A stretch of DNA of 64,000 nt, taken from NCBI GenBank assembly GCA_015066935.1, contig SVNK01000003.1, positions 62,001 through 126,000 of the forward strand, read 5' to 3'. This DNA is from Ruminococcus sp. (GTDB lineage: Bacteria; Bacillota; Clostridia; Oscillospirales; Ruminococcaceae). Of the stretch, positions 35,396 to 45,525 are shown one piece after another. How positions within the stretch are numbered: position 1 is the first letter of the stretch; every line of letters starts with the position of its first letter. The position numbers and the translations under genes are program-made. The notes under the pieces are model-generated. The model did not search any database. It worked only from the letters and a program-made list of their open reading frames with translations, and was not told where the DNA came from.

Positions 35396-36595
35396 ATGTT
35401 TGAATACAATACAATCGAAGAAGCACTTGAAGCTCTCAGAAACGGCGAAATTATCCTCGTTACCGACGATGAGGACAGGGAAAATGAGGGCGACATGATA
35501 TGTGCCGCAGAGTTTGCCACTACGGAGAACGTCAATTTCATGGCTGCTCACGCCAAGGGACTTATATGTATGCCGATGAGCATTGAGCTTTGCCGCAGAC
35601 TTATGCTCCCTCAGATGGTCAATGACAATACCGATAACCACTGCACAGCTTTTACAGTGTCTATAGACCATGTTGACACTACAACAGGAATTTCTGCTGC
35701 CGAGCGTGGTCTGACGGCACGAATGGCTGTAAGCGACAATGCACGTCCGGAAGATTTCCGACGTCCGGGACATATGTTTCCGCTTGCCGCAAAGAAAAAC
35801 GGAGTCCTTGAGCGTGAGGGTCACACGGAGGCTACTGTTGACCTGATGCGTCTTGCGGGACTTAAAGAGTGCGGACTCTGCTGTGAGATAATGCGTGACG
35901 ACGGTACAATGATGCGTGCTGAGGAGCTTCGTGAAAAAGCCGCAGAATGGGGCATGAAGTTCATAACGATTCAGGCTCTGAAAGAGTACCGTAAGTGTCA
36001 TGAGCTTCTTGTGGAGAAGGTTGCAGATACAAGACTTCCCACAAAATTCGGAGAATTCCGTGCTGTTGGGTACGTCAACAAGCTCAACGGAGAGCATCAT
36101 GTGGCACTCGTCAAGGGCGACATAGGTGACGGAAACGACGTGCTCTGCAGGGTTCATTCGGAATGTCTTACGGGAGACGCTTTCGGTTCGCTGAAATGTG
36201 ACTGCGGACAGCAGTTTGCTGCTGCAATGAACCTGATTGAAAAGGAGGAAAGGGGAATCCTTCTTTATATGCGTCAGGAGGGACGAGGAATCGGTCTTAT
36301 CAACAAGCTCCGTGCATACGAGCTTCAGGACGGCGGTATGGATACTCTTGAAGCTAATCTCGCACTCGGTTTTCCGGGAGATATGCGTGAGTATTATATC
36401 GGTGCACAGATTCTGCGTGATCTTGGATGCAGGACGCTCCGTCTGCTTACAAACAATCCCGAAAAGATTTACGGTTTAAGCGGATTCGGTCTTGAAATTA
36501 AGGAGCGTGTTCCGATTCAGATGGACGCTACGGCTCATGACCTGTTCTATCTCAGGACAAAGCGTGACAGAATGGGACATATGCTGGATTATTGA
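35396..36595 (+). CDS. ribBA: Bifunctional RibBA (DHBP synthase / GTP cyclohydrolase II)
   Basis: The first half makes 3,4-dihydroxy-2-butanone 4-phosphate from ribulose 5-phosphate; motifs [12 protein letters not shown] and H-T-E-A-T-V-D-L are intact. The second half opens GTP to start the pathway. It has the zinc cysteines [15 protein letters not shown] and the R-Q-E-G-R-G-I-G-L loop. The ATG at 35396 has AGGAGG 7-8 nt upstream. The length of 399 aa is typical. It is 25 nt after ribE. Confidence 0.96.
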   Translation: MFEYNTIEEALEALRNGEIILVTDDEDRENEGDMICAAEFATTENVNFMAAHAKGLICMPMSIELCRRLMLPQMVNDNTDNHCTAFTVSIDHVDTTTGISAAERGLTARMAVSDNARPEDFRRPGHMFPLAAKKNGVLEREGHTEATVDLMRLAGLKECGLCCEIMRDDGTMMRAEELREKAAEWGMKFITIQALKEYRKCHELLVEKVADTRLPTKFGEFRAVGYVNKLNGEHHVALVKGDIGDGNDVLCRVHSECLTGDAFGSLKCDCGQQFAAAMNLIEKEERGILLYMRQEGRGIGLINKLRAYELQDGGMDTLEANLALGFPGDMREYYIGAQILRDLGCRTLRLLTNNPEKIYGLSGFGLEIKERVPIQMDATAHDLFYLRTKRDRMGHMLDY

Positions 36596-36623
36596 TAAAA
36601 ATGGATTATCGGAGGATTTTATT

Positions 36624-37112
36624 ATGAATGAAGATTTATTTGAATGGCTTCCGTCAAATGAACTTGATTACCAATATCAGACGTATATAGAGAAAATATT
36701 CTCAAAGCACCTTAGCAGCCAGAACTTTTCTTATGTTGTAATAATATACCTGATTGTCATGGCAGTCGTAATGTATAAATTACAGAAAAATCTGATAGTT
36801 GTAATTATACCAGCCGTACTGTTCTGCTTGCTGTTCATAAAGTCACGCAAGAACAGTACCCATAATAATGATGAAATATCACAGCAGAATTATGAATGGC
36901 GTGAGGGTGACCTTACAAAAATAAGTGCAAGAGGCAGACATACAAAAATCCTGTACGTGGATGGTCAGGAATGTTATGAATTTCCATTTTATTTCTTTCG
37001 CGGACGTAAGGGTGACAGAATGTTCGCAATACGTATTATTAATCCCGACGGAACATACAAGTATTTCGCTATAAGTTATGATGACCTGCAAAAAAAATCC
37101 GACAGAATATAA
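36624..37112 (+). CDS. Unknown membrane protein inside the riboflavin operon
   Basis: I do not recognise a family. The 162-aa protein has an N-terminal hydrophilic segment of about 40 residues, two adjacent membrane helices (about 41-57 and 60-76) and a polar C-terminal domain with basic and aromatic clusters (residues 95-162, including YEFPFYFFRGRKGDRMF). The ribosome binding site GGAGG is 7 nt from ATG 36624, so it looks expressed. Its base composition is more AT-rich than the surrounding rib genes, suggesting a later insertion. It sits between ribBA and ribH, whose usual adjacency it breaks, and ribH has its own promoter downstream of it. A flavin transport role would be a guess; two helices are too few for a known riboflavin carrier. 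Confidence 0.7.
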   Translation: MNEDLFEWLPSNELDYQYQTYIEKIFSKHLSSQNFSYVVIIYLIVMAVVMYKLQKNLIVVIIPAVLFCLLFIKSRKNSTHNNDEISQQNYEWREGDLTKISARGRHTKILYVDGQECYEFPFYFFRGRKGDRMFAIRIINPDGTYKYFAISYDDLQKKSDRI

Positions 37113-37135
37113 ATGAATAATGTATCTGCGGACTG

Positions 37136-37163
37136 TTGACGGGGTATATCATGATTGTATAAG
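37136..37163 (+). promoter_or_regulatory. Internal promoter before ribH
   Basis: TTGACG, 16 bp, TATAAG, between the inserted membrane-protein gene and ribH. It could allow ribH expression outside riboswitch control. Confidence 0.5.
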
Positions 37164-37193
37164 AATTAAATTATTATAAAGGAGAAAAATCAA

Positions 37194-37661
37194 ATGAAAA
37201 CATATGAAGGCAACCTTATCGCAAAAGACACCCGAATCGGAATCGTTGTAGCACGATTCAACGAGTTCATCACAAGCAAGCTTCTCGGCGGTGCTGTTGA
37301 CACACTCAAGCGTCACGACGTCAATGAGGACTCAATCGACATTGCATGGGTTCCCGGAGCTTTTGAGATTCCGATTATTGCCAAGAAAATGGCTGAATCA
37401 GGCAAGTACGACGCTGTAATCTGTCTGGGAGCGATCATCAGAGGAAGCACCTCTCACTACGACCTCGTGTGCAACGAAGCTGCAAAGGGCATTGCACAGG
37501 TAAGTCTCAGCAGCGGAATTCCCGTAATGTTCGGTGTTATCACAACTGAGAACATCGAGCAGGCTATTGAGCGTGCAGGCTCAAAGGCAGGCAACAAGGG
37601 CAGCGAGTGTGCTGAGGGTGCTATTGAGATGATTAACCTCATCCGTGAAATCGAGGCATAA
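37194..37661 (+). CDS. ribH: 6,7-dimethyl-8-ribityllumazine synthase
   Basis: Lumazine synthase condenses the ribitylamino-pyrimidine with the butanone phosphate and forms a 60- or 10-subunit shell. The motifs [30 protein letters not shown] and [12 protein letters not shown] are all intact. Length 155 aa. AAGGAG is 8-9 nt before the ATG. Its TAA shares a base with the ATG of the next gene. Confidence 0.97.
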   Translation: MKTYEGNLIAKDTRIGIVVARFNEFITSKLLGGAVDTLKRHDVNEDSIDIAWVPGAFEIPIIAKKMAESGKYDAVICLGAIIRGSTSHYDLVCNEAAKGIAQVSLSSGIPVMFGVITTENIEQAIERAGSKAGNKGSECAEGAIEMINLIREIEA

Positions 37662-38320
37662 TGGCTAATCTGATTTTCGATTACGACGGTACGATCCACA
37701 ATTCCATGAAAACCTATGCTCCGGCATTCCGAAAGACAGTGAAGTGGCTGTCCGACAACGGCTATGTTGAGGAGAAGGAGTATTCCGACAGCGAAATAAG
37801 CTGCTGGCTGGGATTCAATTCGACGGATATGTGGAGCAGTTTCATGCCGCATCTGCCTGCTGAAATCAAGGAGCAGGCTCGTATCATGCTCGGAGAGGAC
37901 ATGGCTCAGCGAATCGAAAACGGTCAGGGAGCTTTGTTTGACGGAGCAGCGGAAATGCTTTCCGCACTGAAAAATCAAGGGCATACGCTGATTTTTCTCA
38001 GCAACTGCCGCATACAATATATGGAGCGTCACAGGCGTGTTTTCGGTCTTGAACGATTCTTCGACCATTTCTATTGCTGCGAGGAGTATGATTTTATCCC
38101 GAAATATCAGATATTCCGTATGTTCAGTCTTCAGCACACGGGTCAGTTCATCGTGATCGGAGACCGTTTTCACGACATTGAAACTGCTGTACAGAACGGA
38201 CTTTCTTCAATAGGCTGCGGCTACGGTTACGGTACTCCCGACGAGCTTTCCGCTGCCGACATCACAGTAAACGGCATAACTGAGATTCCCGATGCCGTAA
38301 ACAGACTCGTTTTAGATTGA
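37661..38320 (+). CDS. HAD family hydrolase in the riboflavin operon
   Basis: HAD motif I is FDYDGTIHN (nucleophile and acid Asp), motif II FLSNC, motif III Lys in IPKYQIF and motif IV VIGDRFHD, all consistent with an active phosphatase. The cap is helical, C1 type. Length 219 aa. It is translationally coupled to ribH (TAATG). Riboflavin synthesis needs a HAD phosphatase to dephosphorylate 5-amino-6-ribitylamino-uracil phosphate, so this gene is a good candidate; the substrate is inferred from position only. Confidence 0.85.
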   Translation: MANLIFDYDGTIHNSMKTYAPAFRKTVKWLSDNGYVEEKEYSDSEISCWLGFNSTDMWSSFMPHLPAEIKEQARIMLGEDMAQRIENGQGALFDGAAEMLSALKNQGHTLIFLSNCRIQYMERHRRVFGLERFFDHFYCCEEYDFIPKYQIFRMFSLQHTGQFIVIGDRFHDIETAVQNGLSSIGCGYGYGTPDELSAADITVNGITEIPDAVNRLVLD

Positions 38321-38344
38321 CTGTCCGACAAATAAGGAGTAATT

Positions 38345-39985
38345 ATGAAAAAAACAGTATTGCTGTCACTGCTTACCGCAGCGGTGATTCCGTTTACATT
38401 GTGTTCGTGCAAGCTCCGTGATTTCAGTGAGCTTACGGGGGAAAAATCGGAAACTGAAACAGAAGCTTCAACAGAGGAAGAAAAATCTTCATCGGGAGCA
38501 GAGCTGCTTTCCGGAGAAAAGGCTCCCGATACAGAGGAAATACGCTCTCATGTCGAGCAGCTTCTTGATGATATAGAGCTTCCCGATAATGAAAAAAACG
38601 TAAAAAAAGATATTGATACTATAGTTTATGATATAGATGCGTGCAGAGAAGCAATGACTCTCATGACGATCAGGTATTATTCCGAATGGAAAAACAAGGT
38701 TATCAGTCAGAAGTACGATGCACTGTATGAGGAGTATTATGTAGCTACGTATCTGGCAAATTACGCTCTTGCTCACGGATATGCTTCCGATGAGTATTCG
38801 GAGCTGTTTGCTCCTTATATTACCGATGATGAAACGGTGGAATCATTGACAGCTCCGGATATGTCCGTCAAACGTCTGATGGGGTACGCAAGAGTTGATT
38901 ACGATGTAATGGACGAGCAGATTGACAAGTATTATGAGATCATTGAAAGTGAAAAGCTTGACGATGATGAAAAGAATCTTGAATGTGCCGAGCTGTACCT
39001 TGATATTCTTTCTTCATATGATGCAGAGTCCTTTTATGAAATGTACAATCGTGACTATACCCCTGATGAGATTCTTAAGCTGAGCAAGACGGTACGCAAT
39101 GAGATTATTCCTGCCGAAAAAGCACTTGTTGACGCTGCAACAGATAATTCTGATATTCGTGATATGATAAAGAATCCTGAGACTTTTGATGAACCGTTTG
39201 AAGTTATTCTTCAGTACGCCGCCAGGCTTTCTCCCGAAATAGAGGATGCCGCATATGAGCTTATTACTGAGGAATTGTACACGATTGCCGATGATGATTG
39301 CTACACAGGTTCTTTTACCGACAGCCTTCCCGTAAGCGACACGGCATACATTTACGTTTATACATCTGATGACTACAATTCCCTTGAAACACCCGTTCAT
39401 GAGTTCGGACATTATTATGCTCTGAGATTTGATGATACGCCTGTAGTTTCTTCGGTAGTAAATATTGATATTGCTGAAGTTCAGTCGCAGGGATTTGAGT
39501 TTGTGTTCTCACGTTTTTTCGATGAAATCTACGGTGACGCTGCCGAAGCGATGCATGCAATCAAAACCATTGATATGCTGGAAGCACTTATTTCCGGTTT
39601 CCTTGTGGGAGAATTTGAATACACCGTACTCAAAAACCGTGATACATTTACACCGGAAGACGTTGTTGAATGTTTTGAAGAATTAATCGGAGATTTCAGT
39701 CCGGATATGCAGCTTCATTATATTCCGCACATATTTGAACAGCCGGGATATTATATCAGCTACGGAGTTTCGGCTCTTGCTGCTTTTGATATCTGGAAGG
39801 ACTGTCTTGACGATCCTGATAAAGCGTTTGAAAAATACGATAACATTGCTCATGTTCCGTGTAATTCCATAGACAGCACTTTTTGCAGTGCACTTGAAGA
39901 AAGCGGATTCAGTGACGTTCTTGACAAGAAATATATCGAGAATCTTGCGGATGAAATTACAGATTATGCAGATGAGCTCGGCTGA
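38345..39985 (+). CDS. Lipoprotein M3-like zinc peptidase
   Basis: A lipoprotein signal ends with LCSC (Cys about 22) and is followed by an acidic, low-complexity stalk. The remaining chain is largely helical with the zinc motif V-H-E-F-G-H (His352-His356) and a second region, AEVQSQGFEFV, carrying a candidate third ligand, as in M3 oligopeptidases (thimet/PepF type). The length of 546 aa fits PepF. It should act on peptides outside the membrane. AAGGAG precedes the ATG, and it starts 24 nt after the HAD gene, so it may be the last gene of the rib transcript, though no functional link is evident. Confidence 0.8.
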   Translation: MKKTVLLSLLTAAVIPFTLCSCKLRDFSELTGEKSETETEASTEEEKSSSGAELLSGEKAPDTEEIRSHVEQLLDDIELPDNEKNVKKDIDTIVYDIDACREAMTLMTIRYYSEWKNKVISQKYDALYEEYYVATYLANYALAHGYASDEYSELFAPYITDDETVESLTAPDMSVKRLMGYARVDYDVMDEQIDKYYEIIESEKLDDDEKNLECAELYLDILSSYDAESFYEMYNRDYTPDEILKLSKTVRNEIIPAEKALVDAATDNSDIRDMIKNPETFDEPFEVILQYAARLSPEIEDAAYELITEELYTIADDDCYTGSFTDSLPVSDTAYIYVYTSDDYNSLETPVHEFGHYYALRFDDTPVVSSVVNIDIAEVQSQGFEFVFSRFFDEIYGDAAEAMHAIKTIDMLEALISGFLVGEFEYTVLKNRDTFTPEDVVECFEELIGDFSPDMQLHYIPHIFEQPGYYISYGVSALAAFDIWKDCLDDPDKAFEKYDNIAHVPCNSIDSTFCSALEESGFSDVLDKKYIENLADEITDYADELG

Positions 39986-40015
39986 GTTCTGTTAGAATGA
40001 CGAAATACAGCCGTT

Positions 40016-40100
40016 TGTGCAAAATGTGCATTTTTTATGTGAGGTATCGTGAGACTATAGAAAGCTGAAAAGGTCACATAGAAAATGCACAAAATGCACA
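40016..40100. repeat. 27-bp inverted repeat upstream of the ABC exporter
   Basis: TGTGCAAAATGTGCATT... (40016-40042) is inverted at 40074-40100 with four mismatches and a 31-nt spacer. Each arm contains TGTGCA/TGCACA and TATGTGA/TCACATA. It may terminate the peptidase transcript or act as a regulatory site; no T-run follows. Confidence 0.7.
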
Positions 40101-40217
40101 GATACAGATAATTGCAGTGAACAGCTCAGCTGAGCTTCTGTATTTTTCTGAATGGAACTGACCATGAAGTTTAATGTGATAATATGGTGAATTGTTTGTG
40201 AATTGTTGACAAACTCA

Positions 40218-40246
40218 TTGACAATTATTCGTCAAAGTGCTATAAT
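40218..40246 (+). promoter_or_regulatory. Promoter of the fused ABC exporter
   Basis: TTGACA, 17 bp, TATAAT. A second TTGACA lies 12 bp upstream (40206-40211), so the -35 is duplicated. Confidence 0.82.
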
Positions 40247-40280
40247 AAAAAAACACTTCAATAATGAAAGGGAGTATTTT

Positions 40281-43262
40281 ATGCTGCAGCTTAAAGAAAT
40301 CGTTAAGCACTATGGCACGGGTGAAAATCAGGTAACTGCACTCAACGGAGTTAATATTACATTCCGTGATAACGAGTTTGTTGCTATTCTCGGTCATTCC
40401 GGATGCGGTAAGACCACAATGCTGAATATTATCGGCGGTCTTGACCACTATACGACCGGAGACCTCATTATCAATGGCATATCCACAAAAAAATATAAGG
40501 ACAGAGACTGGGACGCTTACAGAAATCATTCTATCGGTTTCATTTTCCAGAGCTATAACCTGATTCCGCATCAGACTGTTCTTTCAAATGTTGAACTCGC
40601 TCTTACTATTTCAGGTATTTCGAAATCGGAAAGACGAAAAAGAGCAAAAGAAGCTCTTGAAAAGGTAGGACTCGGTAATCAGATGCACAAAAAGCCGAAT
40701 CAGATGTCGGGCGGACAGATGCAGCGTGTTGCAATTGCACGAGCTCTTATCAATAACCCCGATATTCTTCTTGCTGATGAGCCTACCGGCGCTCTCGACA
40801 GTGAAACAAGTATTCAGGTAATGGACCTTCTTAAGGAGATTGCTAAGGATAAGCTTGTTATCATGGTAACTCATAACCCTGAGCTTGCAGAGCAGTATGC
40901 TACAAGAATCGTAAAAATAAAGGACGGTCAGCTCACTGACGACAGTGACCCGTTTACTCCCGAAAAAGACGAAGCACCCACAGAAGGAAAGAAAAAGCGT
41001 GTTTCAATGTCGTTCCCGACGGCAGTATCGCTTTCACTTAACAACCTCATGACAAAGAAGGGCAGAACGATTCTTACATCGTTTGCGGGTTCTATCGGTA
41101 TTATCGGTATTGCACTCATTCTTGCTCTTTCAACCGGTATAAATGAGTATATCAATAATGTTCAGGAACAGACTCTTTCATCCTATCCGCTTATTATTAC
41201 AAGAGAAACTACCGATACGGAGCAGATGATGCTTGCAATGATGGGAGAATCCGATTCTGAAAATAAATCTGAGACCGACAGTGAACAGGCAATCTATGCC
41301 AATACGGCAATGTATGATATGTTCAATACCATGAATTCCTCCGCAAAGCAGATAAACAATATGAAGGACTTCAAAGCCTTTGTTGACAGCAATGATATAA
41401 TTTCAGAGAATTCCAATGCGGTTTCTTATGGATATGATATTCAGATGCCTGTATTCACAAAGGATGAAGTAGGAAGAATCGTAAAATCAGACCTCAATGA
41501 ATTGTTTGCACAGTCAATGGGAATGGGCAGCATGATGGGCAGCGACTCAATGGCAATGATGGGTTCAAGCGGTGCTTCCTCCATGTTCTCCGTGCAAATC
41601 TGGGAGGAGCTTCTTTCCAACGAAGCAGGCAACGATATAAACCCGATGCTTTATGACCAGTATGATGTTGTTGCAGGAAGCTGGCCGAAGAATTACAATG
41701 AAATTGTAATCGTTCTCAGTGAGAATAACGAGATTCCCGATATGGCGACGTATGCTCTCGGACTCAAGCCTGCGGAAAAGCTTACAGAAATAATCAAATC
41801 CGCTATGCGCGGCGAGGAAATCGAGAACTACGGTAAAACAAAGTGGTACTTTGACGAGCTTATGGGCAAGGAATTCAAGATGATTCTGCCCTGTGAGTAT
41901 TACGAGAAGAATCCAAACGGAATCGGTTATTCAGATCTCACAAGAACCGAAAGCGGACTTGATATTCTGTATAACAATGCCAACGTCGGAACAACTCTCA
42001 AGGTTGTCGGCTTTATCAGACCGAATCCCGACGCAACAGCTACAATGATAAACGGCTTTATCGGATACACAAAGGGTCTTACTGACTATGTTATCGAAAA
42101 GACCAACAGCAGCGAATTTGTTCAGGCACAGGTTGCCGATAAGGAAAATGACCTTATTTCAGGAAAGAAGTTCCAGACAGACAACTACGTTGCGCCTACT
42201 GACGCTCAGAAAATAGAGTCAGCAAAGGAATATATAAAATCTCTTACAACAGTAAGTTCAAAGGCTGCTGCTGCAAAGCTTGTACTTTCACAGCCTTCGT
42301 CTGAACAGGTTGAAGCTATGCTTGCCGATACAATGAAGCCTGAAAACCGTGAACAGTTCTTCAAGGATATCGAGTCACTTGCTGCACAGGACCAGAGCGG
42401 AAATGCCGACCTTTCCGGAATTATGGCTCTGAAGGAGCTTTCCGATGCGGAATTTGAGCAGTATGCTCCCGATGTTCTCAGGAAGATTATTCCTTATATG
42501 TATGCCGCACAGATGCAGGGACAGCTCGCTTCTCTCAGCGAAGATGACCTTGCAGCACAGCTTGATACAATCGAGATTCATGATGATGCCTATGTTGCGG
42601 TATTCAACACATTTACTCCCGAAGAAGTGTCAGAGCTTACTTATGAGGATACTCTTTATCTTCTTGGATACGCACAGATCGACGACCCTTCAACAGTTCT
42701 GATTTTCCCGAAATCATTCGAATGTAAGGATAGAATTTCCGATGAAATCTCTGACTATAATGAAAAGGCAGAAAGTGAAGGAAGAGAGTCAGACGTGATT
42801 CATTATACTGACATGGTTGCAATGCTCATGTCGTCTGTTACAAGCATCATCAGCGGTATTTCATATCTGCTTATTGCGTTTGTAGGAATTTCGCTTGTAG
42901 TATCGTCAATCATGATCGGAATCATCACTTATATCTCGGTACTTGAGCGTACACGTGAAATCGGAATACTTCGTGCTATCGGTGCTTCAAAGCGTGACAT
43001 CTCGACGGTGTTCAATGCCGAAACACTTCTTGTCGGACTTTGTGCCGGACTTATCGGTATCGGCGTTTCAGTATTGCTCACTTTCCCGATAAATGCAATC
43101 ATCCACAGTATAACCGACCTTGATACCCTGAGGGCACATGTTCCGGTTGCAGGTGCTGTTGTACTTGTTATAATCAGCATGGTACTTACACTTATTGCAG
43201 GTGTTATCCCGTCAAGAGTTGCAGCAAAGAAAGACCCCGTAGAGGCTCTCAGAACAGAATAA
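40281..43262 (+). CDS. MacB-like ABC transporter, ATPase fused to FtsX permease
   Basis: Residues 1-235 form an ABC ATPase of the LolD/MacB type: Walker [10 protein letters not shown]-loop [10 protein letters not shown], signature [14 protein letters not shown], Walker [13 protein letters not shown]. After a linker there is one membrane helix (about 277-295), a very large extracytoplasmic region with a Met/Ser/Gly-rich loop (about 410-440), then three C-terminal helices of the FtsX-type permease with an [13 protein letters not shown] motif. The 993-aa fusion combines both subunits. Such exporters in Firmicutes handle peptides or antimicrobials or act mechanically. The ATG at 40281 follows GGGAG. 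It is monocistronic. Confidence 0.92.
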   Translation: MLQLKEIVKHYGTGENQVTALNGVNITFRDNEFVAILGHSGCGKTTMLNIIGGLDHYTTGDLIINGISTKKYKDRDWDAYRNHSIGFIFQSYNLIPHQTVLSNVELALTISGISKSERRKRAKEALEKVGLGNQMHKKPNQMSGGQMQRVAIARALINNPDILLADEPTGALDSETSIQVMDLLKEIAKDKLVIMVTHNPELAEQYATRIVKIKDGQLTDDSDPFTPEKDEAPTEGKKKRVSMSFPTAVSLSLNNLMTKKGRTILTSFAGSIGIIGIALILALSTGINEYINNVQEQTLSSYPLIITRETTDTEQMMLAMMGESDSENKSETDSEQAIYANTAMYDMFNTMNSSAKQINNMKDFKAFVDSNDIISENSNAVSYGYDIQMPVFTKDEVGRIVKSDLNELFAQSMGMGSMMGSDSMAMMGSSGASSMFSVQIWEELLSNEAGNDINPMLYDQYDVVAGSWPKNYNEIVIVLSENNEIPDMATYALGLKPAEKLTEIIKSAMRGEEIENYGKTKWYFDELMGKEFKMILPCEYYEKNPNGIGYSDLTRTESGLDILYNNANVGTTLKVVGFIRPNPDATATMINGFIGYTKGLTDYVIEKTNSSEFVQAQVADKENDLISGKKFQTDNYVAPTDAQKIESAKEYIKSLTTVSSKAAAAKLVLSQPSSEQVEAMLADTMKPENREQFFKDIESLAAQDQSGNADLSGIMALKELSDAEFEQYAPDVLRKIIPYMYAAQMQGQLASLSEDDLAAQLDTIEIHDDAYVAVFNTFTPEEVSELTYEDTLYLLGYAQIDDPSTVLIFPKSFECKDRISDEISDYNEKAESEGRESDVIHYTDMVAMLMSSVTSIISGISYLLIAFVGISLVVSSIMIGIITYISVLERTREIGILRAIGASKRDISTVFNAETLLVGLCAGLIGIGVSVLLTFPINAIIHSITDLDTLRAHVPVAGAVVLVIISMVLTLIAGVIPSRVAAKKDPVEALRTE

Positions 43263-43269
43263 CAACATT

Positions 43270-43300
43270 AAAGGAGGCTTATCTTAGCCTCCTTTACGTT
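43270..43300 (+). terminator. ABC exporter terminator
   Basis: AAAGGAGGCT pairs with AGCCTCCTTT (43270-43279 with 43286-43295), with Ts after. Confidence 0.85.
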
Positions 43301-43303
43301 TTT

Positions 43304-43335
43304 AATCCCCGATTTTTCATCTGAAATCGGGGATT
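43304..43335 (-). terminator. Pectate lyase gene terminator
   Basis: AATCCCCGATTT and AAATCGGGGATT form a perfect 12-bp stem with an 8-nt loop, placed for the convergent minus-strand gene. Confidence 0.75.
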
Positions 43336-43349
43336 AATATATATACGGT

Positions 43350-45335
43350 TTATTTTTCGGGAGTGAGTGATGTCACGATACCCAGCATAAACTGCTGGAT
43401 TCTGAGAGCGTCCTTGTTTGTGACACCGTCGCCGTAATCAGATACGTCACTGTTAAGCATTCCTTTTTCGGATATAGAGTACTTGGACGGATTGGCTTTG
43501 TACTGCATAATGAGTACAGCGTCTGCAAGATTTACGGAATTGTCGCAGTTAGCATCGCCATAGATAATCTCAGGGGCAGAAGTTGAAGTTGTGGAAGTAG
43601 TGGACGATGAAGTTGTAGTGGTAGTTGTAGTAGTTGTTGTAGTTGTTGTAGTTGTTGTAGTTGTAGTAGTTGTTGTAGTTGTTGTCATTGGGGTATCGGG
43701 TACGGTGTTTAATCCCGCACTGGGAACGCCGCTTTTGTTGTAGCAAACATACATCATGTTTTCTCTCTTGGTCTGAGCACCACTGAATGTGTCACAGTAT
43801 GATTTTACGTTGTCTGTGGGAATTGACTTGTATGTATAGTTCCTTGACGGACGCCATGTGCAGTTCTTAGCTGAACCTTCAATACCAAGTCTGCGGCAGT
43901 TAACACCTTTGGAGCCTGAATCAGCAAATGAACCTGGATGAGTAACTTCGTTCCAGTCGCATACGACATTTCCTTTTGTGGAGGCGCCGTCGTAATAGCA
44001 GTTTTCCGCAAAGAGCTTACAGTCTGAATGAACGGTGTAAGCCATGCTGAAGTTGCAGACATAGTTGTTGAGCGAGTGGAAATAGCCATATCGCATAAGT
44101 CCTGGAGCTCTTGTGAGAGTATCCTTGAATTTGCAGCTGATAATTGTCATTCTTGGGAAGTTGTTCTTATTCTTGTAGGAATCTTCGGTATCATCGGGGT
44201 AACCTAAAATAAGACCGTACTCATGGAGTCCGAATGAGCAGTCGGAAACTGTGCAGTAGTCTGCGTTATAGCAGCATGCGAGGAATTTGTCCCAATCGGG
44301 AGTAGCTTCACCGAGTGTATTGTATCCGGAATGTCCCGTAAACGTAACATGGTCAACCCAGAGATTCTGTCCTGAGCCGAAATAAACGACGATTGAATCA
44401 TTTCCGTTTGATTTAGCATCGTGCTGCATATCAAAGTTCCTGATAATGACGTTGTTGCCAGTGCCTTTGTTTGAAGCGGTACAGAACTGCACATTATAGA
44501 GGGTATGTGTACCGTAGCTTCCGATGATGGTCTTGTTGCTGCGGACGTAGATTCTTCCGTCGGGACAGTAGAGATGATTCTGGGAGTCCTGTTTAAGATT
44601 TGTAACGCTGATATTCTGTGTAACTACAATCGTGTACGGAGCATCTGATTCGGCATATTTTTTGAGTTCATCAAACGATGCTGCTTCAACAATTTCTCCG
44701 AAAAGACCTCCGATGTTACCAGCTTTGATGTTGCCTGTGTTGTCGTTTCCGCAGTACGCCGCAAAGCCCTGAAGTCCGTCGCAGTTAAGGAGCCATAGCT
44801 GATTGTCGGCACCCTTGAAGTCCGAAAGAATCATTCCATTGCTGCTCTGCGTGAGAGCAAGAGAAGTGTCGGAATAGTTCACGATTTTGTAGTACAGACC
44901 ATTTCCGAGACGGTCATTCTTTACGGGTACAACGTACCAGTGCTGAGTCTGATGCGATTCAGCTCCGTACATGATTACAGCTGAACCTTCTGAAACATTG
45001 TAGCCATTTGGAGTAAGCATACGTCCCGATTCGGCGTTGACAAGCTTGAAGAATGTACCTCTTGAATCGGTATTAACCATGTCAAATCTCCATGAACCGG
45101 AAAGACTGCCGTCGGGAGTTTTCATTGAAACCGATGAATGGTCGGCAGTACCGTTTTCAGTAAGAATCATTGAATTGTCCTTGGAAGCAATGTTCATCAG
45201 CTGCATCGGGAAGTCTGCTGACGCCGCATTTGCAACAAGATATGACGTGTTATCCGCAGTAACGGAAAAAATGCCAAATACTGCGGCAAAACACAGCGTG
45301 AATGCTGTAATGACTGCACTTATTCTTTTTTTCAT
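43350..45335 (-). CDS. Ricin-type lectin / pectate lyase (PL1) with dockerin
   Basis: This is a secreted pectin-degrading enzyme of the cellulosome. The signal peptide spans about residues 1-38. A beta-trefoil ricin-type carbohydrate-binding domain (about 45-185) has Q-H-W-Y and Q-L-W repeats. The pectate-lyase parallel beta-helix (about 190-530) has the PL1 strand N-V-I-I-R-N-F-D and the calcium-site segment W-V-D-H-V-T-F-T-G. A tract of 25 uninterrupted threonines and a Ser/Thr tail follow, then the dockerin (about 596-655) with VNLADAVLIMQ and GDGVTNKDAL. The length is 661 aa. AAGGAG lies upstream. It has its own promoter and terminator. Confidence 0.9.
   Translation of the reverse strand: MKKRISAVITAFTLCFAAVFGIFSVTADNTSYLVANAASADFPMQLMNIASKDNSMILTENGTADHSSVSMKTPDGSLSGSWRFDMVNTDSRGTFFKLVNAESGRMLTPNGYNVSEGSAVIMYGAESHQTQHWYVVPVKNDRLGNGLYYKIVNYSDTSLALTQSSNGMILSDFKGADNQLWLLNCDGLQGFAAYCGNDNTGNIKAGNIGGLFGEIVEAASFDELKKYAESDAPYTIVVTQNISVTNLKQDSQNHLYCPDGRIYVRSNKTIIGSYGTHTLYNVQFCTASNKGTGNNVIIRNFDMQHDAKSNGNDSIVVYFGSGQNLWVDHVTFTGHSGYNTLGEATPDWDKFLACCYNADYCTVSDCSFGLHEYGLILGYPDDTEDSYKNKNNFPRMTIISCKFKDTLTRAPGLMRYGYFHSLNNYVCNFSMAYTVHSDCKLFAENCYYDGASTKGNVVCDWNEVTHPGSFADSGSKGVNCRRLGIEGSAKNCTWRPSRNYTYKSIPTDNVKSYCDTFSGAQTKRENMMYVCYNKSGVPSAGLNTVPDTPMTTTTTTTTTTTTTTTTTTTTTTTTTSSSTTSTTSTSAPEIIYGDANCDNSVNLADAVLIMQYKANPSKYSISEKGMLNSDVSDYGDGVTNKDALRIQQFMLGIVTSLTPEK
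43611..43685 (-). repeat. 25-threonine codon tract in the dockerin linker
   Basis: Seventy-five bases encode Thr only, using mixed ACA and ACT codons. Imperfect ACAACT units make the tract prone to length change without frameshift. Confidence 0.9.
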
Positions 45336-45367
45336 ATGAAATCTCCTTACAAATAAATTCTGAACTT

Positions 45368-45396
45368 ATTTTAGCATTAAAATATAGCAGTGTCAA
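45368..45396 (-). promoter_or_regulatory. Pectate lyase gene promoter
   Basis: TTGACA, 17 bp, TAAAAT on the minus strand. Confidence 0.8.
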
Positions 45397-45462
45397 CACA
45401 AAACACGCATTAAAGGTGGACATTCTGAGGATTATTGCTGATATAAAATTAACAATTTGTGC

Positions 45463-45491
45463 TTGACTATTGCTGTGGAATGGGATATAAT
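45463..45491 (+). promoter_or_regulatory. Promoter of the Mrp ATPase gene
   Basis: TTGACT, 17 bp, TATAAT, divergent from the pectate lyase promoter. Confidence 0.8.
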
Positions 45492-45525
45492 ATAAGAAGT
45501 ACAGATTTTTTAAGGAGTGTTTCAG

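Noticed and set aside
35381..36157. 258-codon minus-strand frame opposite ribBA
   Set aside because: Antisense shadow; Cys/His-rich nonsense composition and no start signals.
37457..38173. 238-codon minus-strand frame opposite ribH and the HAD gene
   Set aside because: Antisense shadow of two certain genes.
43611..43685. Repetitive tract considered as a CRISPR or microsatellite
   Set aside because: It is in frame and encodes a polythreonine linker; there are no spacers. No CRISPR array is present in the window.
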